Shown here: piece by piece, positions 52,510 to 60,939 of the stretch
How the letters are laid out: each line of letters starts with the position of its first letter
Position numbering within the stretch: the stretch's first letter is position 1
DNA from: Streptomyces xanthii
GTDB lineage: Bacteria; Actinomycetota; Actinomycetes; Streptomycetales; Streptomycetaceae
Length of the DNA stretch: 64,000 nucleotides
NCBI RefSeq assembly: GCF_014621695.1
Contig: NZ_CP061281.1
Coordinates: 7,626,001 to 7,690,000, forward strand
Direction: 5' to 3'
Translations under genes and position numbers: made by a program
The notes under the pieces: model-generated
Databases searched by the model: none
The model's input: only the letters and a program-made list of their open reading frames with translations
Told to the model about the DNA's origin: nothing

Positions 52510-53240
52510 TTCGCGCGCTCCGTCTCCGTACGGCCGGCCGGGGCGAACGTGCCCCGTTCGAGCAGATGCACCCGGTCCGCGGCCTCCGCGACGGCCGGGT
52601 TGTGGGTCACGAGGAGCACCGCGCGGCCTTCGTCGGCCAGCTCGCGGAAGAGCCCCAGGAGGAGTTCCTCGCTGTCGGTGTCGAGGTTTCCGGTCGGCTC
52701 GTCGGCCAGGATCACGGGCGGGTCGTTGATCAGTGCCCGGGCGAGCGCGACCCGCTGCTGCTCGCCGCCCGACAGTTCGCTCGGCAGATGGTGGGCCCGG
52801 TCGGCGAGCCCCACGCGGGCCAGCAGGTCACGGGCGCGCCGCTCGCCGTCCGCGAGGCGGCCGGGGAACGGCAGGGCCACATTGCGCAGGGCCGAGTGCT
52901 GGGGCAGCAGGTTGTACGACTGGAAGACGAACCCGAGCCGGCTGCGCCGCAGATCGGCCAGGGCACGGTCCGACATGCCCGTCGTGTCGACGGGCCCGGC
53001 GCCGCCCGAGCCGGCCGCGCCGTCGACGACCACGCGGCCGCGGTCCGGTGGCGTCAGCAGCCCGAGGATGTGCAACAGGGTGGTCTTGCCGGATCCCGAG
53101 TGGCCGACCAGGGCGGTCATCTTCCCTCCTTCCACGGCGAGATCGGCATCCCGCAGGACGTCGACCCTCCGGCCGCGCAGGGAGTAGGACTTGCTGACAC
53201 CTTCGGCCCGCAGCAGCACGCTCACGAAGCTCTCGCTCAC
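52506..53240 (-). CDS. ABC transporter ATPase (MacB/LolD type)
   Basis: About 244 aa. Walker A GHSGSGKTT, signature LSGGEQQR, Walker B VILADEPTGNLD, and H-loop VTHN. The LDTDSEELLLGLFRELADEG segment is typical of LolD/MacB ATPases that pair with FtsX-like permeases. GTG start at 53240 overlaps the upstream lipoprotein stop by 4 bp; it overlaps the permease by 4 bp. It powers the permease encoded next. Confidence 0.92.
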   Translation of the reverse strand: MSESFVSVLLRAEGVSKSYSLRGRRVDVLRDADLAVEGGKMTALVGHSGSGKTTLLHILGLLTPPDRGRVVVDGAAGSGGAGPVDTTGMSDRALADLRRSRLGFVFQSYNLLPQHSALRNVALPFPGRLADGERRARDLLARVGLADRAHHLPSELSGGEQQRVALARALINDPPVILADEPTGNLDTDSEELLLGLFRELADEGRAVLLVTHNPAVAEAADRVHLLERGTFAPAGRTETERAK

Positions 53241-54943
53241 TTTCCGTTCCTCGTGGTCCCGTCGGGCAACCAGCCCATGGCGCCGTCCAGTTCATGGTCG
53301 AGCGCCCACACTCCCCAGGTGGTCTTCAGGTCACAGGCCTTGTCGCCGGCTCCGACCTGGTACAGGTCCGGCAGACCGGGGCATCCCCGGTGCGCGGTGA
53401 CGGCCCGCGCGAGAGCCGTGCGCAGCGGTGTGTCCAGGGCACCGCCGAGCAGGACGTGGGCTCGGACGACCAGGGTGTAGTCGTAGAGGGAAGCGAACGG
53501 GGCCGGATCGCGCGCCCACCGTCGCAGGGACTCGGCGGTGATCCAGGACGGGACCAGGTCGCGGCGGTCGCTGTCGGCGAGTCCCACGGTGAGTGTGGCC
53601 GCGGCGAGCACCGCGTCCGCGGAGTTCGGACGCCAGGCGGGGACCACCGGATCGACGGTCTCCGCTCCTGCGTCGGCGCAGGTGAGGACCGTCCGCTGCC
53701 AGGCGGTGGCGTTCTGCGGTGTCACGGTCGTGGGCACCAGGTTCGGATCCGCGCACAGCCGTCGAACGGTGTCGCCCGGGGCGCTGTCCTCGGTGACGGT
53801 GCGCAGAGCGGCCCGGTCCAGTCGCTCGGCGGCCTCGGGGCTCGCGGTGCCGGACTTCTCCTCGCGCTCCATGGCCCGCAGCAGGCCGGGGTCCTGGCGC
53901 GGGAAGCCGGCCAGTGCGCGCAGCCGTTGGACGAAGAGAGAGGCTTCCGGATCGCCGATGAAAGCGTCGGGCTCGCGGACGGTTCCGTCGGCCAGCCGCG
54001 CGCCGTCGAGCCGATCGAGGACCGGGGCGAAGGCGGACCGCGGTGTCCCGGCCGCCTTCAGCAGGTGGACGAGCTGGTAGAGCTGCTCGTAGGGGAGTGT
54101 CGCCGCGCCGTCCCGGAGCACCGGTTCCCAGACCGTGCGATCGACGACCGCGGGCTTGCCCGCCGCCTCCCGGATCAGTACGTAGCTGTAGGTGTCGGCG
54201 AGCCGTGTCGCCCGCTCGTCGGGGGACAGGTCCGCGAAGTCGCCGGTGCGCGGGGCCGTGACCTGGGCGAGGGCGGTGGGGACAGGCTGCTTGAGCAGCC
54301 GGAGCGAGCCGGCCAGGGCGCTGCTCTGGTCGAGGGCGTGCGGCCTCTCGGCCACCGAGCCGAGCCAGGCGACGGTGGCGGCCCGGTCCGCGGACGGGAG
54401 GTCGTCCAGCCGCCCGAGTGCGTCGAGCACACCGAGAGCGGCCCAGGTGGAACCGAGGCGCGCCGCCTCGTCGTCGTCGCCGAGCGCGGAGTCGACATAC
54501 CAGCCGCCCTTGGTGCGGGTCTTGTTCACGTCAGTGGCGTCACGCCGGCCGAGTGCCCGGTCGGCGCCGGCCTGCCAGAGAGGGATCAGCCAGTCCCGGC
54601 CCCAGAGCGACGAGGTCTCCAGCGCTCCCTGACGCCACGATCTGACCTCTGCGGCATGCATGCGGACCCGGGATGCATGGCCGAGTTCGGACAGGGTCCG
54701 CAGGGCGAAGGACTGGGCTTGGGGTCCGGCAGGCTGCTGCCGTAGGAACGGGTGGTAGTAGTACCCGTTCTCTTTGCTGACCAGGCGGTCGAACTGTCGT
54801 GCGGCGGCAGAGCCGCGGGCGCCGGACCGCTCGGATGCGGACCCGCCGCATGAAGTGGTGAGGAGGGCGCACATGACCACGCCCATCAGGACGGACATGC
54901 GCTTCGTTCCGTATTTTCCGTGCTTTGCTGCGCCGAATTTCAT
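53237..54943 (-). CDS. Lipoprotein of an ABC/FtsX cassette, possible prenyltransferase-like fold
   Basis: About 568 aa. The start at ATG 54943 (after GGGGGA) gives a signal with lipobox (SVLMGVVMCALLTTSC), so a surface lipoprotein. The body is rich in helices, with segments such as GGWYVDSALGDDDEAARLGSTWAALGVLDALGRL that resemble the alpha/alpha-barrel repeats of prenyltransferase/squalene-cyclase-like proteins, but no catalytic motif is obvious. It is translationally linked to the ATPase gene downstream. It probably presents or receives the cargo of the MacB-type exporter. Confidence 0.7.
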   Translation of the reverse strand: MKFGAAKHGKYGTKRMSVLMGVVMCALLTTSCGGSASERSGARGSAAARQFDRLVSKENGYYYHPFLRQQPAGPQAQSFALRTLSELGHASRVRMHAAEVRSWRQGALETSSLWGRDWLIPLWQAGADRALGRRDATDVNKTRTKGGWYVDSALGDDDEAARLGSTWAALGVLDALGRLDDLPSADRAATVAWLGSVAERPHALDQSSALAGSLRLLKQPVPTALAQVTAPRTGDFADLSPDERATRLADTYSYVLIREAAGKPAVVDRTVWEPVLRDGAATLPYEQLYQLVHLLKAAGTPRSAFAPVLDRLDGARLADGTVREPDAFIGDPEASLFVQRLRALAGFPRQDPGLLRAMEREEKSGTASPEAAERLDRAALRTVTEDSAPGDTVRRLCADPNLVPTTVTPQNATAWQRTVLTCADAGAETVDPVVPAWRPNSADAVLAAATLTVGLADSDRRDLVPSWITAESLRRWARDPAPFASLYDYTLVVRAHVLLGGALDTPLRTALARAVTAHRGCPGLPDLYQVGAGDKACDLKTTWGVWALDHELDGAMGWLPDGTTRNGK

Positions 54944-55012
54944 CGAAAGTCCCCCGTGCGCTGTTTCCCTTTTCAGGGGAGATGGAGTTTCAGGGAATAT
55001 CAAGGCCGCAAA

Positions 55013-55051
55013 AAGGTGCCGCACCGTCGGGCCCTGACGGTGCGGCACCTT
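55013..55051 (-). terminator. Intrinsic terminator of the 55098-55595 gene
   Basis: Sixteen-base perfect stem (AAGGTGCCGCACCGTC with GACGGTGCGGCACCTT) around a seven-base loop, followed on the minus strand by TTTTTGCGG. It lies 46 bases past the stop of the small secreted gene. Confidence 0.88.
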
Positions 55052-55097
55052 CATGTACTCAAGTCAGACGCCCGTGTCCGCCGGGGCGGCACACAGG

Positions 55098-55595
55098 TCA
55101 CGCGGCTCCCGCGTACGCGCACTTCTCGCTGACCTTGATCCGGCTGGTCACCTTGGCCGAGCCGCAGCTCTTCGTCGACACGTAGACCGTGGCCTTGCTC
55201 GGCGTCATCTTGCCGTAGGTGTCGGCGATCCGTGCGGTGTGGTTCTTCCACCGCACCACGCCCAGAGACTTGCTCTTCATCGTGAGCGTGGCCTCGGGGT
55301 TCTTGGAGATCTTGACGGAGACGCGGAAGCCGTGCGCCTTGAGCTCAGCGCGGTTCTGGATCCAGGCCGCCTGCTTCGGGTGCGACCCGGACATCTTCGT
55401 GGAGGCCTTCCAGGAGCAGGACTTCACGTAGGTGTTGCAGTGCCAGGAGTTGACGGTGATCTTGTTTCCGCCCGGGAGGCCCACCTGCGTGGACGCCGAG
55501 GTGGCGTGAGCCGGCGAACCCGCCAGCACGAGGGCGCCGGCCGCGAAGGCGGCGGCAGCCCCGGACACCAGACGCGTGCGTATGCCGTTGTTCAT
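55098..55595 (-). CDS. Secreted hypothetical protein (165 aa)
   Basis: N-terminal signal (RTRLVSGAAAAFAAGALVLAGSPAHA). The mature protein is basic and Cys-containing (SWHCNTY, KSCSWKAS, TKSCGSAK, EKCAYAG), with four Cys that can form two disulfides, and repeated Lys/Ser/Thr strands. I do not recognise a family; small secreted basic proteins of this type are common in Streptomyces. ATG 55595 is after GGGGAGA. It has its own terminator and a palindrome upstream at 55743. Confidence 0.68.
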   Translation of the reverse strand: MNNGIRTRLVSGAAAAFAAGALVLAGSPAHATSASTQVGLPGGNKITVNSWHCNTYVKSCSWKASTKMSGSHPKQAAWIQNRAELKAHGFRVSVKISKNPEATLTMKSKSLGVVRWKNHTARIADTYGKMTPSKATVYVSTKSCGSAKVTSRIKVSEKCAYAGAA

Positions 55596-55742
55596 TTCGA
55601 TTGTCTCCCCGTGAGATATCGAGAGCGGTCACCCGGTCGGGAAACCGTGTGCGGTGCCCACCTGAATTCCTCGGTCGGTGTGCGCCGCCTTTTCTACCGG
55701 CTCTCGATATCTCCGTGCAGCTTTGCGAGACGCATAGTGGAA

Positions 55743-55758
55743 CGTGACGCGCGTCACG
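55743..55758. promoter_or_regulatory. Perfect palindrome with CRP-type core (GTGA-N6-TCAC)
   Basis: CGTGACGCGCGTCACG is a perfect 16-bp palindrome with GTGA-N6-TCAC, the core pattern of CRP/FNR-family sites. It lies 148 bp upstream of the secreted protein gene. Whether a Streptomyces Crp uses it is untested; it is GC-rich, so chance is possible. Confidence 0.4.
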
Positions 55759-56021
55759 CGGAAAGGGTGGAACCGGTCTCTGAGGGAGGGAGTCCAATTC
55801 GGCCGCGCCGAGAGGGTGGGCGGCGGCGGAATCTCTGAGTGCGGGCCCTGGCCGCCCGGACGTCGCCGACGGATCGACCTGCGGCGATGCGGTTCTCAAC
55901 GGTAGGCCGGAGACTGAACTGAGGGATTGCTCCGCGGGCTGAGCGCTGACGCCGGCGAGGTCACGGGGGGCGTTCTCCGCATACGTCGGGGTGGACTCCG
56001 GCGTCCGAGGCGAAGGCGCCA

Positions 56022-56050
56022 AGTCCCCCGATCGCGCGGATCGGGGGACT
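56022..56050 (-). terminator. Terminator hairpin after the DUF2267 gene
   Basis: AGTCCCCCGATC pairs with GATCGGGGGACT around a five-base loop, 67 bases past the stop of the 56118-56561 gene. A run of T is absent, but the stem is 12 perfect bp. Confidence 0.7.
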
Positions 56051-56117
56051 GCGCCGAGCGAGCCGGCGTGCCGGGCGGGCGTGGGCCCTGTTCCGGCCGC
56101 GAGTGCCGACTTCCCGC

Positions 56118-56561
56118 TTACGCGGCCGCGTTGAGTTCGGCCTGGCCGAACAGCAGGGCGTAGCCGGAGGGGAGCTGGTGCAGGATGCGCGTCATGAGGT
56201 GGGGGCCGGCGTGGGCGGCGACGGCGGCGAAGACGGAGCCGGTGTCCCAGCGGGTGGTGGCCAGGGAGGTGCCGGAGCGGGCGGCGAGGTCCTTGACGAA
56301 GGCCCAGCCGGTCAGTGGCTGGAGGTCGGGGATCTGCGAGGTCAGGACACGTGCGGCCTCCAGGGGCAGGCAGGCGGCCAGGTCGACACGTTCGTCGCCG
56401 GTCAGTTGACGGCCCAGCCCCGAAAGGACCAGGCGGACGACCTCGTCCGCTCTCTCGCGGGTGGGGTAGGCCCCTTCGTAGCGGACCCTCTCCAGCATCT
56501 GCTGATACGCCGCCCCGAACGGCTGCTGCTGCTCAAGCGGAACGCGCGCGTCGGTGATCAC
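56118..56561 (-). CDS. DUF2267 protein A
   Basis: 147 aa, helical DUF2267 protein: YQQMLERVRYEGAYPTRERADEVVRLVLSGLGRQLTGDERVDLAACLPLEAARVL. DUF2267 proteins often sit in stress-response or gas-vesicle-adjacent loci of actinobacteria and have no assigned activity. GTG start at 56561. It is followed by a terminator and is the downstream member of a pair. Confidence 0.8.
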   Translation of the reverse strand: MITDARVPLEQQQPFGAAYQQMLERVRYEGAYPTRERADEVVRLVLSGLGRQLTGDERVDLAACLPLEAARVLTSQIPDLQPLTGWAFVKDLAARSGTSLATTRWDTGSVFAAVAAHAGPHLMTRILHQLPSGYALLFGQAELNAAA

Positions 56562-56620
56562 TGCGGTGCATGCCTTTCGTCAAGCCAGGGTTGGACGGTG
56601 CCGGTGCGCGGCACCGGTGG

Positions 56621-57016
56621 TCAGGTGGGCTGGGGGCGGCCGAAGAGCAGGTCGTAGTCTGCGGGGAGCTGGAGCAGGATCTCCTTGAGGAGGTCATCCC
56701 CGGCGGTGTCGGCGACCGTGGAGAGCACGGCACTGACGTCCCAGGTCGCGGTCTGCTCGGTGGCGCCCTCGATCCACGCCGCGGTCGCTCGCACGAACCG
56801 CTCCGGCGAGAGCGGTTCGGCGCTCTGCAGCGGGTTGAGCAGGATCAGGGCGAATTCCTCCGGCAGGCGAGCCGCGAGCCGGGCGCGGACTTCGCCGACC
56901 AGGTGCGCGCCGAGCAGGGCGAGCACGACGCGGGCCGCGCGTTCGGCTTCCTCTTCAGTGCCGTACCGGCCGCGTTCCTTGACGTGGTCGAGGAAGGCTT
57001 CGCGTCGCAGGGTCAT
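56621..57016 (-). CDS. DUF2267 protein B
   Basis: About 131 aa, same family as its neighbour: REAFLDHVKERGRYGTEEEAERAARVVLALLGAHLVGEVRARLAARLPEEFALIL. It shares the order and spacing of helices with protein A and the same end (LPADYDLLFG versus LPSGYALLFG), so the two are probably an old duplication. Start at ATG 57016 (or GTG 57028). It sits 103 bp downstream of hsp18 on the same strand. Confidence 0.8.
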   Translation of the reverse strand: MTLRREAFLDHVKERGRYGTEEEAERAARVVLALLGAHLVGEVRARLAARLPEEFALILLNPLQSAEPLSPERFVRATAAWIEGATEQTATWDVSAVLSTVADTAGDDLLKEILLQLPADYDLLFGRPQPT

Positions 57017-57119
57017 CTCGGCCGCCACCCCTTCTCGTTCTTCGCACTGCCCGCGGGGTGCGGAGGGCGGGATGGAGGGGGAGATCAGGTGTCCGTCCTC
57101 CGCACCTGTCCGGCCGGTG

Positions 57120-57551
57120 TCAGCCGGAGATCTCCTTGTGGCCGGTCCCGGCGCCGATGGAGATCTTGCGGGGCTTGGCGCGCTCGACGATCGGGATGCG
57201 CAGGGTGAGCACGCCCGCGTCGTAGTCGGCCTTGATGCGCTCGGTGTCGAGCGTGTCGGCGAGCACGATCTGGCGGGAGAAGGCTCCCAGCGGCCGCTCG
57301 GACAGTTCCATCTGCACGTCGTCGGCCTTCGCCACCGGCCGGCGCTCGGCCTTGACCGTCAGCATGTTCCGCTCGACGTCGATGTCGATCGCGTCCGCGG
57401 TGACGCCGGGGAGATCGAAGGCCACCACGTACTCGTCGCCCTCGCGGTAGGCGTCCATCGGCATCGCCGACGGCCTCGACCAGGTCCCCGGGCTCATCAG
57501 CTGCTGCGTCAGCCGGTCCAGCTCACGGAAGGGGTCAGTGCGCATCAACAT
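57120..57551 (-). CDS. hsp18: Small heat-shock protein Hsp18 (Hsp20 family)
   Basis: 143 aa alpha-crystallin-type chaperone that holds unfolding proteins. The core domain has [32 protein letters not shown], and the final GVLTLRIPI signature, with an I-x-I-like end. It is divergent from the RheA-type repressor, with the RheA operator between them. ATG 57551 (M-L-M-R) has GGAGG ten bases upstream. Confidence 0.94.
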   Translation of the reverse strand: MLMRTDPFRELDRLTQQLMSPGTWSRPSAMPMDAYREGDEYVVAFDLPGVTADAIDIDVERNMLTVKAERRPVAKADDVQMELSERPLGAFSRQIVLADTLDTERIKADYDAGVLTLRIPIVERAKPRKISIGAGTGHKEISG

Positions 57552-57617
57552 CGTGAAAACACCTCCAGCAGGTTCAGGCAGTTACTGCCAATGCGCCTCA
57601 CTGACACCGTTGTAACA

Positions 57618-57636
57618 TGTCATCCAATGGATGACA
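57618..57636. promoter_or_regulatory. RheA operator
   Basis: TGTCATC-N5-GATGACA, here extended to a perfect 8-3-8 palindrome (TGTCATCC-AAT-GGATGACA), covers the start codon of the rheA-like gene. It matches the operator I know for RheA of Streptomyces albus at hsp18. Bound RheA would block both rheA and hsp18. Confidence 0.88.
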
Positions 57637-58310
57637 AACATGATGTCGTCAGTTCGATGACAAGCGCCAGGGAGGCGTCCGTGACCCCTGCCGACCAGCC
57701 GTCCACGAACGGCACCGACGCCCCGGGCCCGGCCTCGTTCCTCGCCGCCGCGACAGCCCTCAACGCCATAGACGACGCCCTGCGCGAAGCCCAGCAGGAT
57801 GCCCCGGACGCCTCCGACGCCGGGCCGGGCCCGGAGCAGGCCCTGGCCTCGTTGCTGCTGCTGCGGCAGGTCCGCGAGCGGCTCGCCGGATGGGAGACCT
57901 GCCTGATCGAAACGGCCCGTGACGCGGGCGCCAGCTGGGCCGACCTCGCCCCGCCCCTCGGCGTCGCCAGCCGACAGGCAGCCGAGCGCCGCTACCTGCG
58001 CGGCCGCCCCGGCCCGGCCGGGACCACGGGCGAGCAGCGCGTGACGGCCACCCGCCAGGCCCGTGCCGCCGACCGCACCGCCGCTGCCCGGGCCCGCCAC
58101 AATGCCGCCGACCTGCGCCGGCTCGCCGGACAGATCACGGCGCTCACCGACCTGTCTGCCGCTGCCCGCCGCCCGCTCGGCGAACTCCACGCGGCCCTCG
58201 CCCACGACGATGCCGCCGACCTCATCGCGCCCTTGGTCGCCGCTCGCCCCCACCTGGTCGCCGCCCATCCCGATCTCGCCGCCCGGCTCGACACCCTCAC
58301 GGCCCCGTAG
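57627..58310 (+). CDS. rheA: HSP18 transcriptional regulator (RheA type)
   Basis: About 227 aa, cytosolic helical protein of the group annotated as HSP18 transcriptional regulator; RheA of S. albus is a heat-sensing repressor. The middle part (LASLLLLRQVRERLAGWETCLIETARDAGASWADLAPPLGVASRQAAERRYLR) looks like a helix-turn-helix; the C-terminal half is Ala/Arg/Leu rich. Start ATG 57627 lies within its own operator palindrome. Divergent from hsp18 as in S. albus. Confidence 0.88.
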   Translation: MDDKHDVVSSMTSAREASVTPADQPSTNGTDAPGPASFLAAATALNAIDDALREAQQDAPDASDAGPGPEQALASLLLLRQVRERLAGWETCLIETARDAGASWADLAPPLGVASRQAAERRYLRGRPGPAGTTGEQRVTATRQARAADRTAAARARHNAADLRRLAGQITALTDLSAAARRPLGELHAALAHDDAADLIAPLVAARPHLVAAHPDLAARLDTLTAP

Positions 58311-58359
58311 ACACGAGAAGACGATCCAGTCGCCCCCCGGGGCGACTCCGGGCTTGTCG

Positions 58360-59739
58360 TCAGGCTCCCGTCCGCCCTGCCGGCGCCTCGCGACGCACCT
58401 CCGCCACGGGCACCCTCGCGAGCCCGGCGTCGCGTCGTGGACTCCCGCCGTTGAACGCCAGGTTCAGGCAGAAGGCCAGCAGCGTCGCACTCGTCACCGG
58501 TGATCCGAGGACGATGCCGACGCCCTCGGGGAAGCGTGAGTACAGGTCCGGTGCCACTTCCGGTGCCATGCCGAAGCCGATCGACACCGCGACGATCAGC
58601 AGGTTGTGCGTGCCGTCGAAGTCGACCTTGCGGAGCGTGTCGATACCGACCGCGGCGACCGTCGCGAACATCACGAGCCCCGCCGCGCCGACCACCGGCT
58701 GCGGCAACCCGGCGACCAGCGCCCCGAGTTTGGGAACCAGGCCGAGGACCACGAGGATGCCGCCCGCGATCGTCGCGACGTGCCGGCTGCGCACCTTCGT
58801 CATCGTCACCAGGCCCACGTTCTGCGCGAACACCGTGTCGAGGAAGGCGTTCATGACGCCTCCCAGCACCCCGGAGAGCCCGTCCGCGGCCAGCCCGCGC
58901 GCCATGTCGGCGGTGGACAGCCGCTTCCCGGTCAGCTCCGCGACCGCGATCAGATCGGCCGTCGACTCGGCGAAGAGGACCAGCATCACCACACACATCG
59001 ACAGCACGGCGACCGCGGGGAACTCCGGGGCGCCGAAGTGGAACGGGGCGCTGACCCCGATCCAGTCCGCCGTCCGTGCCGCGGAGAAGTCCACCAGGCC
59101 CAGCGGCACGGCGACCGCCGTCCCCGCCAACAGGCCCAGCAGCACGCCGGTTTGAGCGAGAAATCCTCGCCCGAACCGCGCCACCAGGAGGATCACGACG
59201 ACGACGAACGCGGCCAGCGCGAGCCGTGAAGGCGCCGCGTGATCGGCGGCCTTCGGGTCGTTCCCGACGACCAGGTTCACGCCCACGCCGATCAGGGCAA
59301 GCCCCACCACCGTGATCACCACGCCACTCACCAGAGGCGGGAAGAAGCGGACCGCCTTCGCGAACGGGTAGGCGATCAGCAGCCCGAACACTCCGGCCGC
59401 GAGCATCGACCCGTACACGGCCTGAAGGCCGTACTCCCCGGCGATCAGAATCATCGGCGTCACCGCGGTGAACGCGGCCCCCGCCATCACCGGCATCCGC
59501 ACCCCGAGGAAGCGGCCGACACCGGCACCCTGGATCATCGTGACGACGCCCGCGACGAGCAGATCGGCGTTGATCAGGACGGCGATCGTCGCGGCATCGA
59601 GCCCGGCCGCCGCACCGAACACCAACGGCACGGTCACACACCCCGTGTACATCACCAGCACGTGCTGGAGCCCCAGCACCGCGAGCCGCCCGAGACCGGA
59701 CGGCTGTCCGCCCTTCGCGGGAATCGTCACGTCAACCAC
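58360..59739 (-). CDS. NCS2-family nucleobase permease (uracil-xanthine type)
   Basis: 459 aa with about 14 hydrophobic segments. NCS2 landmarks are LGLQHVLVMYTGCVTVPLVFG, QGAGVGRFLGVRMPVMAGAAFTAVTPM, FAESTADLIAVAELTGK, and NAFLDTVFAQNVGLV. It imports a purine such as xanthine or uric acid with protons. GTG start at 59739; only four bases separate it from the oxygenase gene upstream, so the two are cotranscribed. A remnant of a second NCS2 gene lies at 61133-61508. Confidence 0.93.
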   Translation of the reverse strand: MVDVTIPAKGGQPSGLGRLAVLGLQHVLVMYTGCVTVPLVFGAAAGLDAATIAVLINADLLVAGVVTMIQGAGVGRFLGVRMPVMAGAAFTAVTPMILIAGEYGLQAVYGSMLAAGVFGLLIAYPFAKAVRFFPPLVSGVVITVVGLALIGVGVNLVVGNDPKAADHAAPSRLALAAFVVVVILLVARFGRGFLAQTGVLLGLLAGTAVAVPLGLVDFSAARTADWIGVSAPFHFGAPEFPAVAVLSMCVVMLVLFAESTADLIAVAELTGKRLSTADMARGLAADGLSGVLGGVMNAFLDTVFAQNVGLVTMTKVRSRHVATIAGGILVVLGLVPKLGALVAGLPQPVVGAAGLVMFATVAAVGIDTLRKVDFDGTHNLLIVAVSIGFGMAPEVAPDLYSRFPEGVGIVLGSPVTSATLLAFCLNLAFNGGSPRRDAGLARVPVAEVRREAPAGRTGA

Positions 59740-59743
59740 CTAC

Positions 59744-60730
59744 CTATCGCGCGAAGTTGGCAGCGATGCGCTGCTGGATGTAGTCGGCCGCCGTGATCGG
59801 CGGGTACCGGCCCTCCGGACCCTCGATCACCACGTCACGGTCGGCCTGGGCGAAGAACGCGATGCTGTGGCGGGCCGACCGGTCGTCGTCAGGCCCCGGT
59901 GACCTGACCCGGTGGAAGTTCGACGGGAGCCGGTCGTCGCTCCACCGCATCAGCATGTCCCCGATGTTGCAGGTGATCACGGAGTCCGCCGGCTCGACAG
60001 CCGTCCACTCCTGCGCCTCGGCCTCCTTGCCCGGGCACACCTGCAGCCCGCCCTGCCCGTCCCGCTGGAACAGCAGCGTCAGGCAGTCGAAGTCGGTGTG
60101 CGCCCCGGCCCGCCACACGTTCGCGGGGATCACGGCATCCTCGGGCACGGCGAAGTAGTGCAGCATCCGCAGCGTCGACTGGTACTGCGGGCTCGCCGGG
60201 TCGTGGGCGCGCGCGAAGAACCCCTCGGGCAGCCCCAGCCTGTCCGCGAAGCACGACAGCACCCGCATCGCCAGGTCCCGGCAGCGCCCCTCGAACGCCA
60301 GCATCCGCTCCCGGAACCCGGGCAGCACGTCGTCCGGCCACAGCCCCTCCATGTGCGGACGGGTCAGCTGGTACGACTCCTTCTGGTCGGGCGTCCCGAT
60401 CGAGGGACGCACCTGGGTCATCGACTCCCAGCCGGAGTTGAGCCCCTTCTTCAGACCGTGCCGCGCCTTGGTCTCCTCCGGCAAGGCGAAGAAGGCCTCG
60501 GCATCGGCGAACGCGGCGTCCACGGCGCCGGGTTCGATGCCGTGGCCGACCAGCTGGAAGAAGCCGATGTCGGTCGCGGCGGCCCACAGTTCCTCGGTGA
60601 TCTCCGCCTTCCGGCGCTCGAAGTCGCTGAGGTCGATGCGGCGGATCTCCCGGGCGGACGTCTCCGTCCCGGCCCCGCCCATGCGGGTCTCCTTGGCCAA
60701 CTCGTCCAGTGTGTACGTGGTGTTCGTCAT
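59744..60730 (-). CDS. 2-oxoglutarate/Fe(II)-dependent oxygenase (IPNS-like)
   Basis: 328 aa. DIOX_N region (IRRIDLSDFERR; AATDIGFFQLVGHGI) and a 2OG-FeII_Oxy core with iron ligands His and Asp in AGAHTDFDCLTLLFQ, the distal His in SNFHRVRSP, and the 2OG-binding Arg in RHSIAFF. It is of the isopenicillin N synthase/gibberellin-oxidase fold. Being tightly linked to a purine permease, it may act on a purine or derivative (for example xanthine hydroxylation), but this is inferred. Confidence 0.9.
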   Translation of the reverse strand: MTNTTYTLDELAKETRMGGAGTETSAREIRRIDLSDFERRKAEITEELWAAATDIGFFQLVGHGIEPGAVDAAFADAEAFFALPEETKARHGLKKGLNSGWESMTQVRPSIGTPDQKESYQLTRPHMEGLWPDDVLPGFRERMLAFEGRCRDLAMRVLSCFADRLGLPEGFFARAHDPASPQYQSTLRMLHYFAVPEDAVIPANVWRAGAHTDFDCLTLLFQRDGQGGLQVCPGKEAEAQEWTAVEPADSVITCNIGDMLMRWSDDRLPSNFHRVRSPGPDDDRSARHSIAFFAQADRDVVIEGPEGRYPPITAADYIQQRIAANFAR

Positions 60731-60939
60731 CGCGGCTGTCGCTCCTCTGAAACGGAGTTGCTACGGGATGCAGTCACCGCCCCTGCGATCCCCAGCGCGG
60801 GCACTCAGATGCCCGCGTGCACGGTCACGGCGGGCCCCGTCGTGGGCCCGGCGCCGTGGGCTGGTGCGGGCCCCTGGGCGGGGCCCGCACGCGATGGGGC
60901 CAGCCTGCACGGTGTGTGTTACCTGAGGAGGCCGTGCTG

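Larger units (their letters stand above)
55596..56117. other. Non-coding gap upstream of the secreted protein
   Basis: No gene is supported here. It holds a CRP-like palindrome (55743-55758) and a terminator hairpin (56022-56050). Other short readings are Arg/Pro-rich shadows without ribosome sites. Confidence 0.6.
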
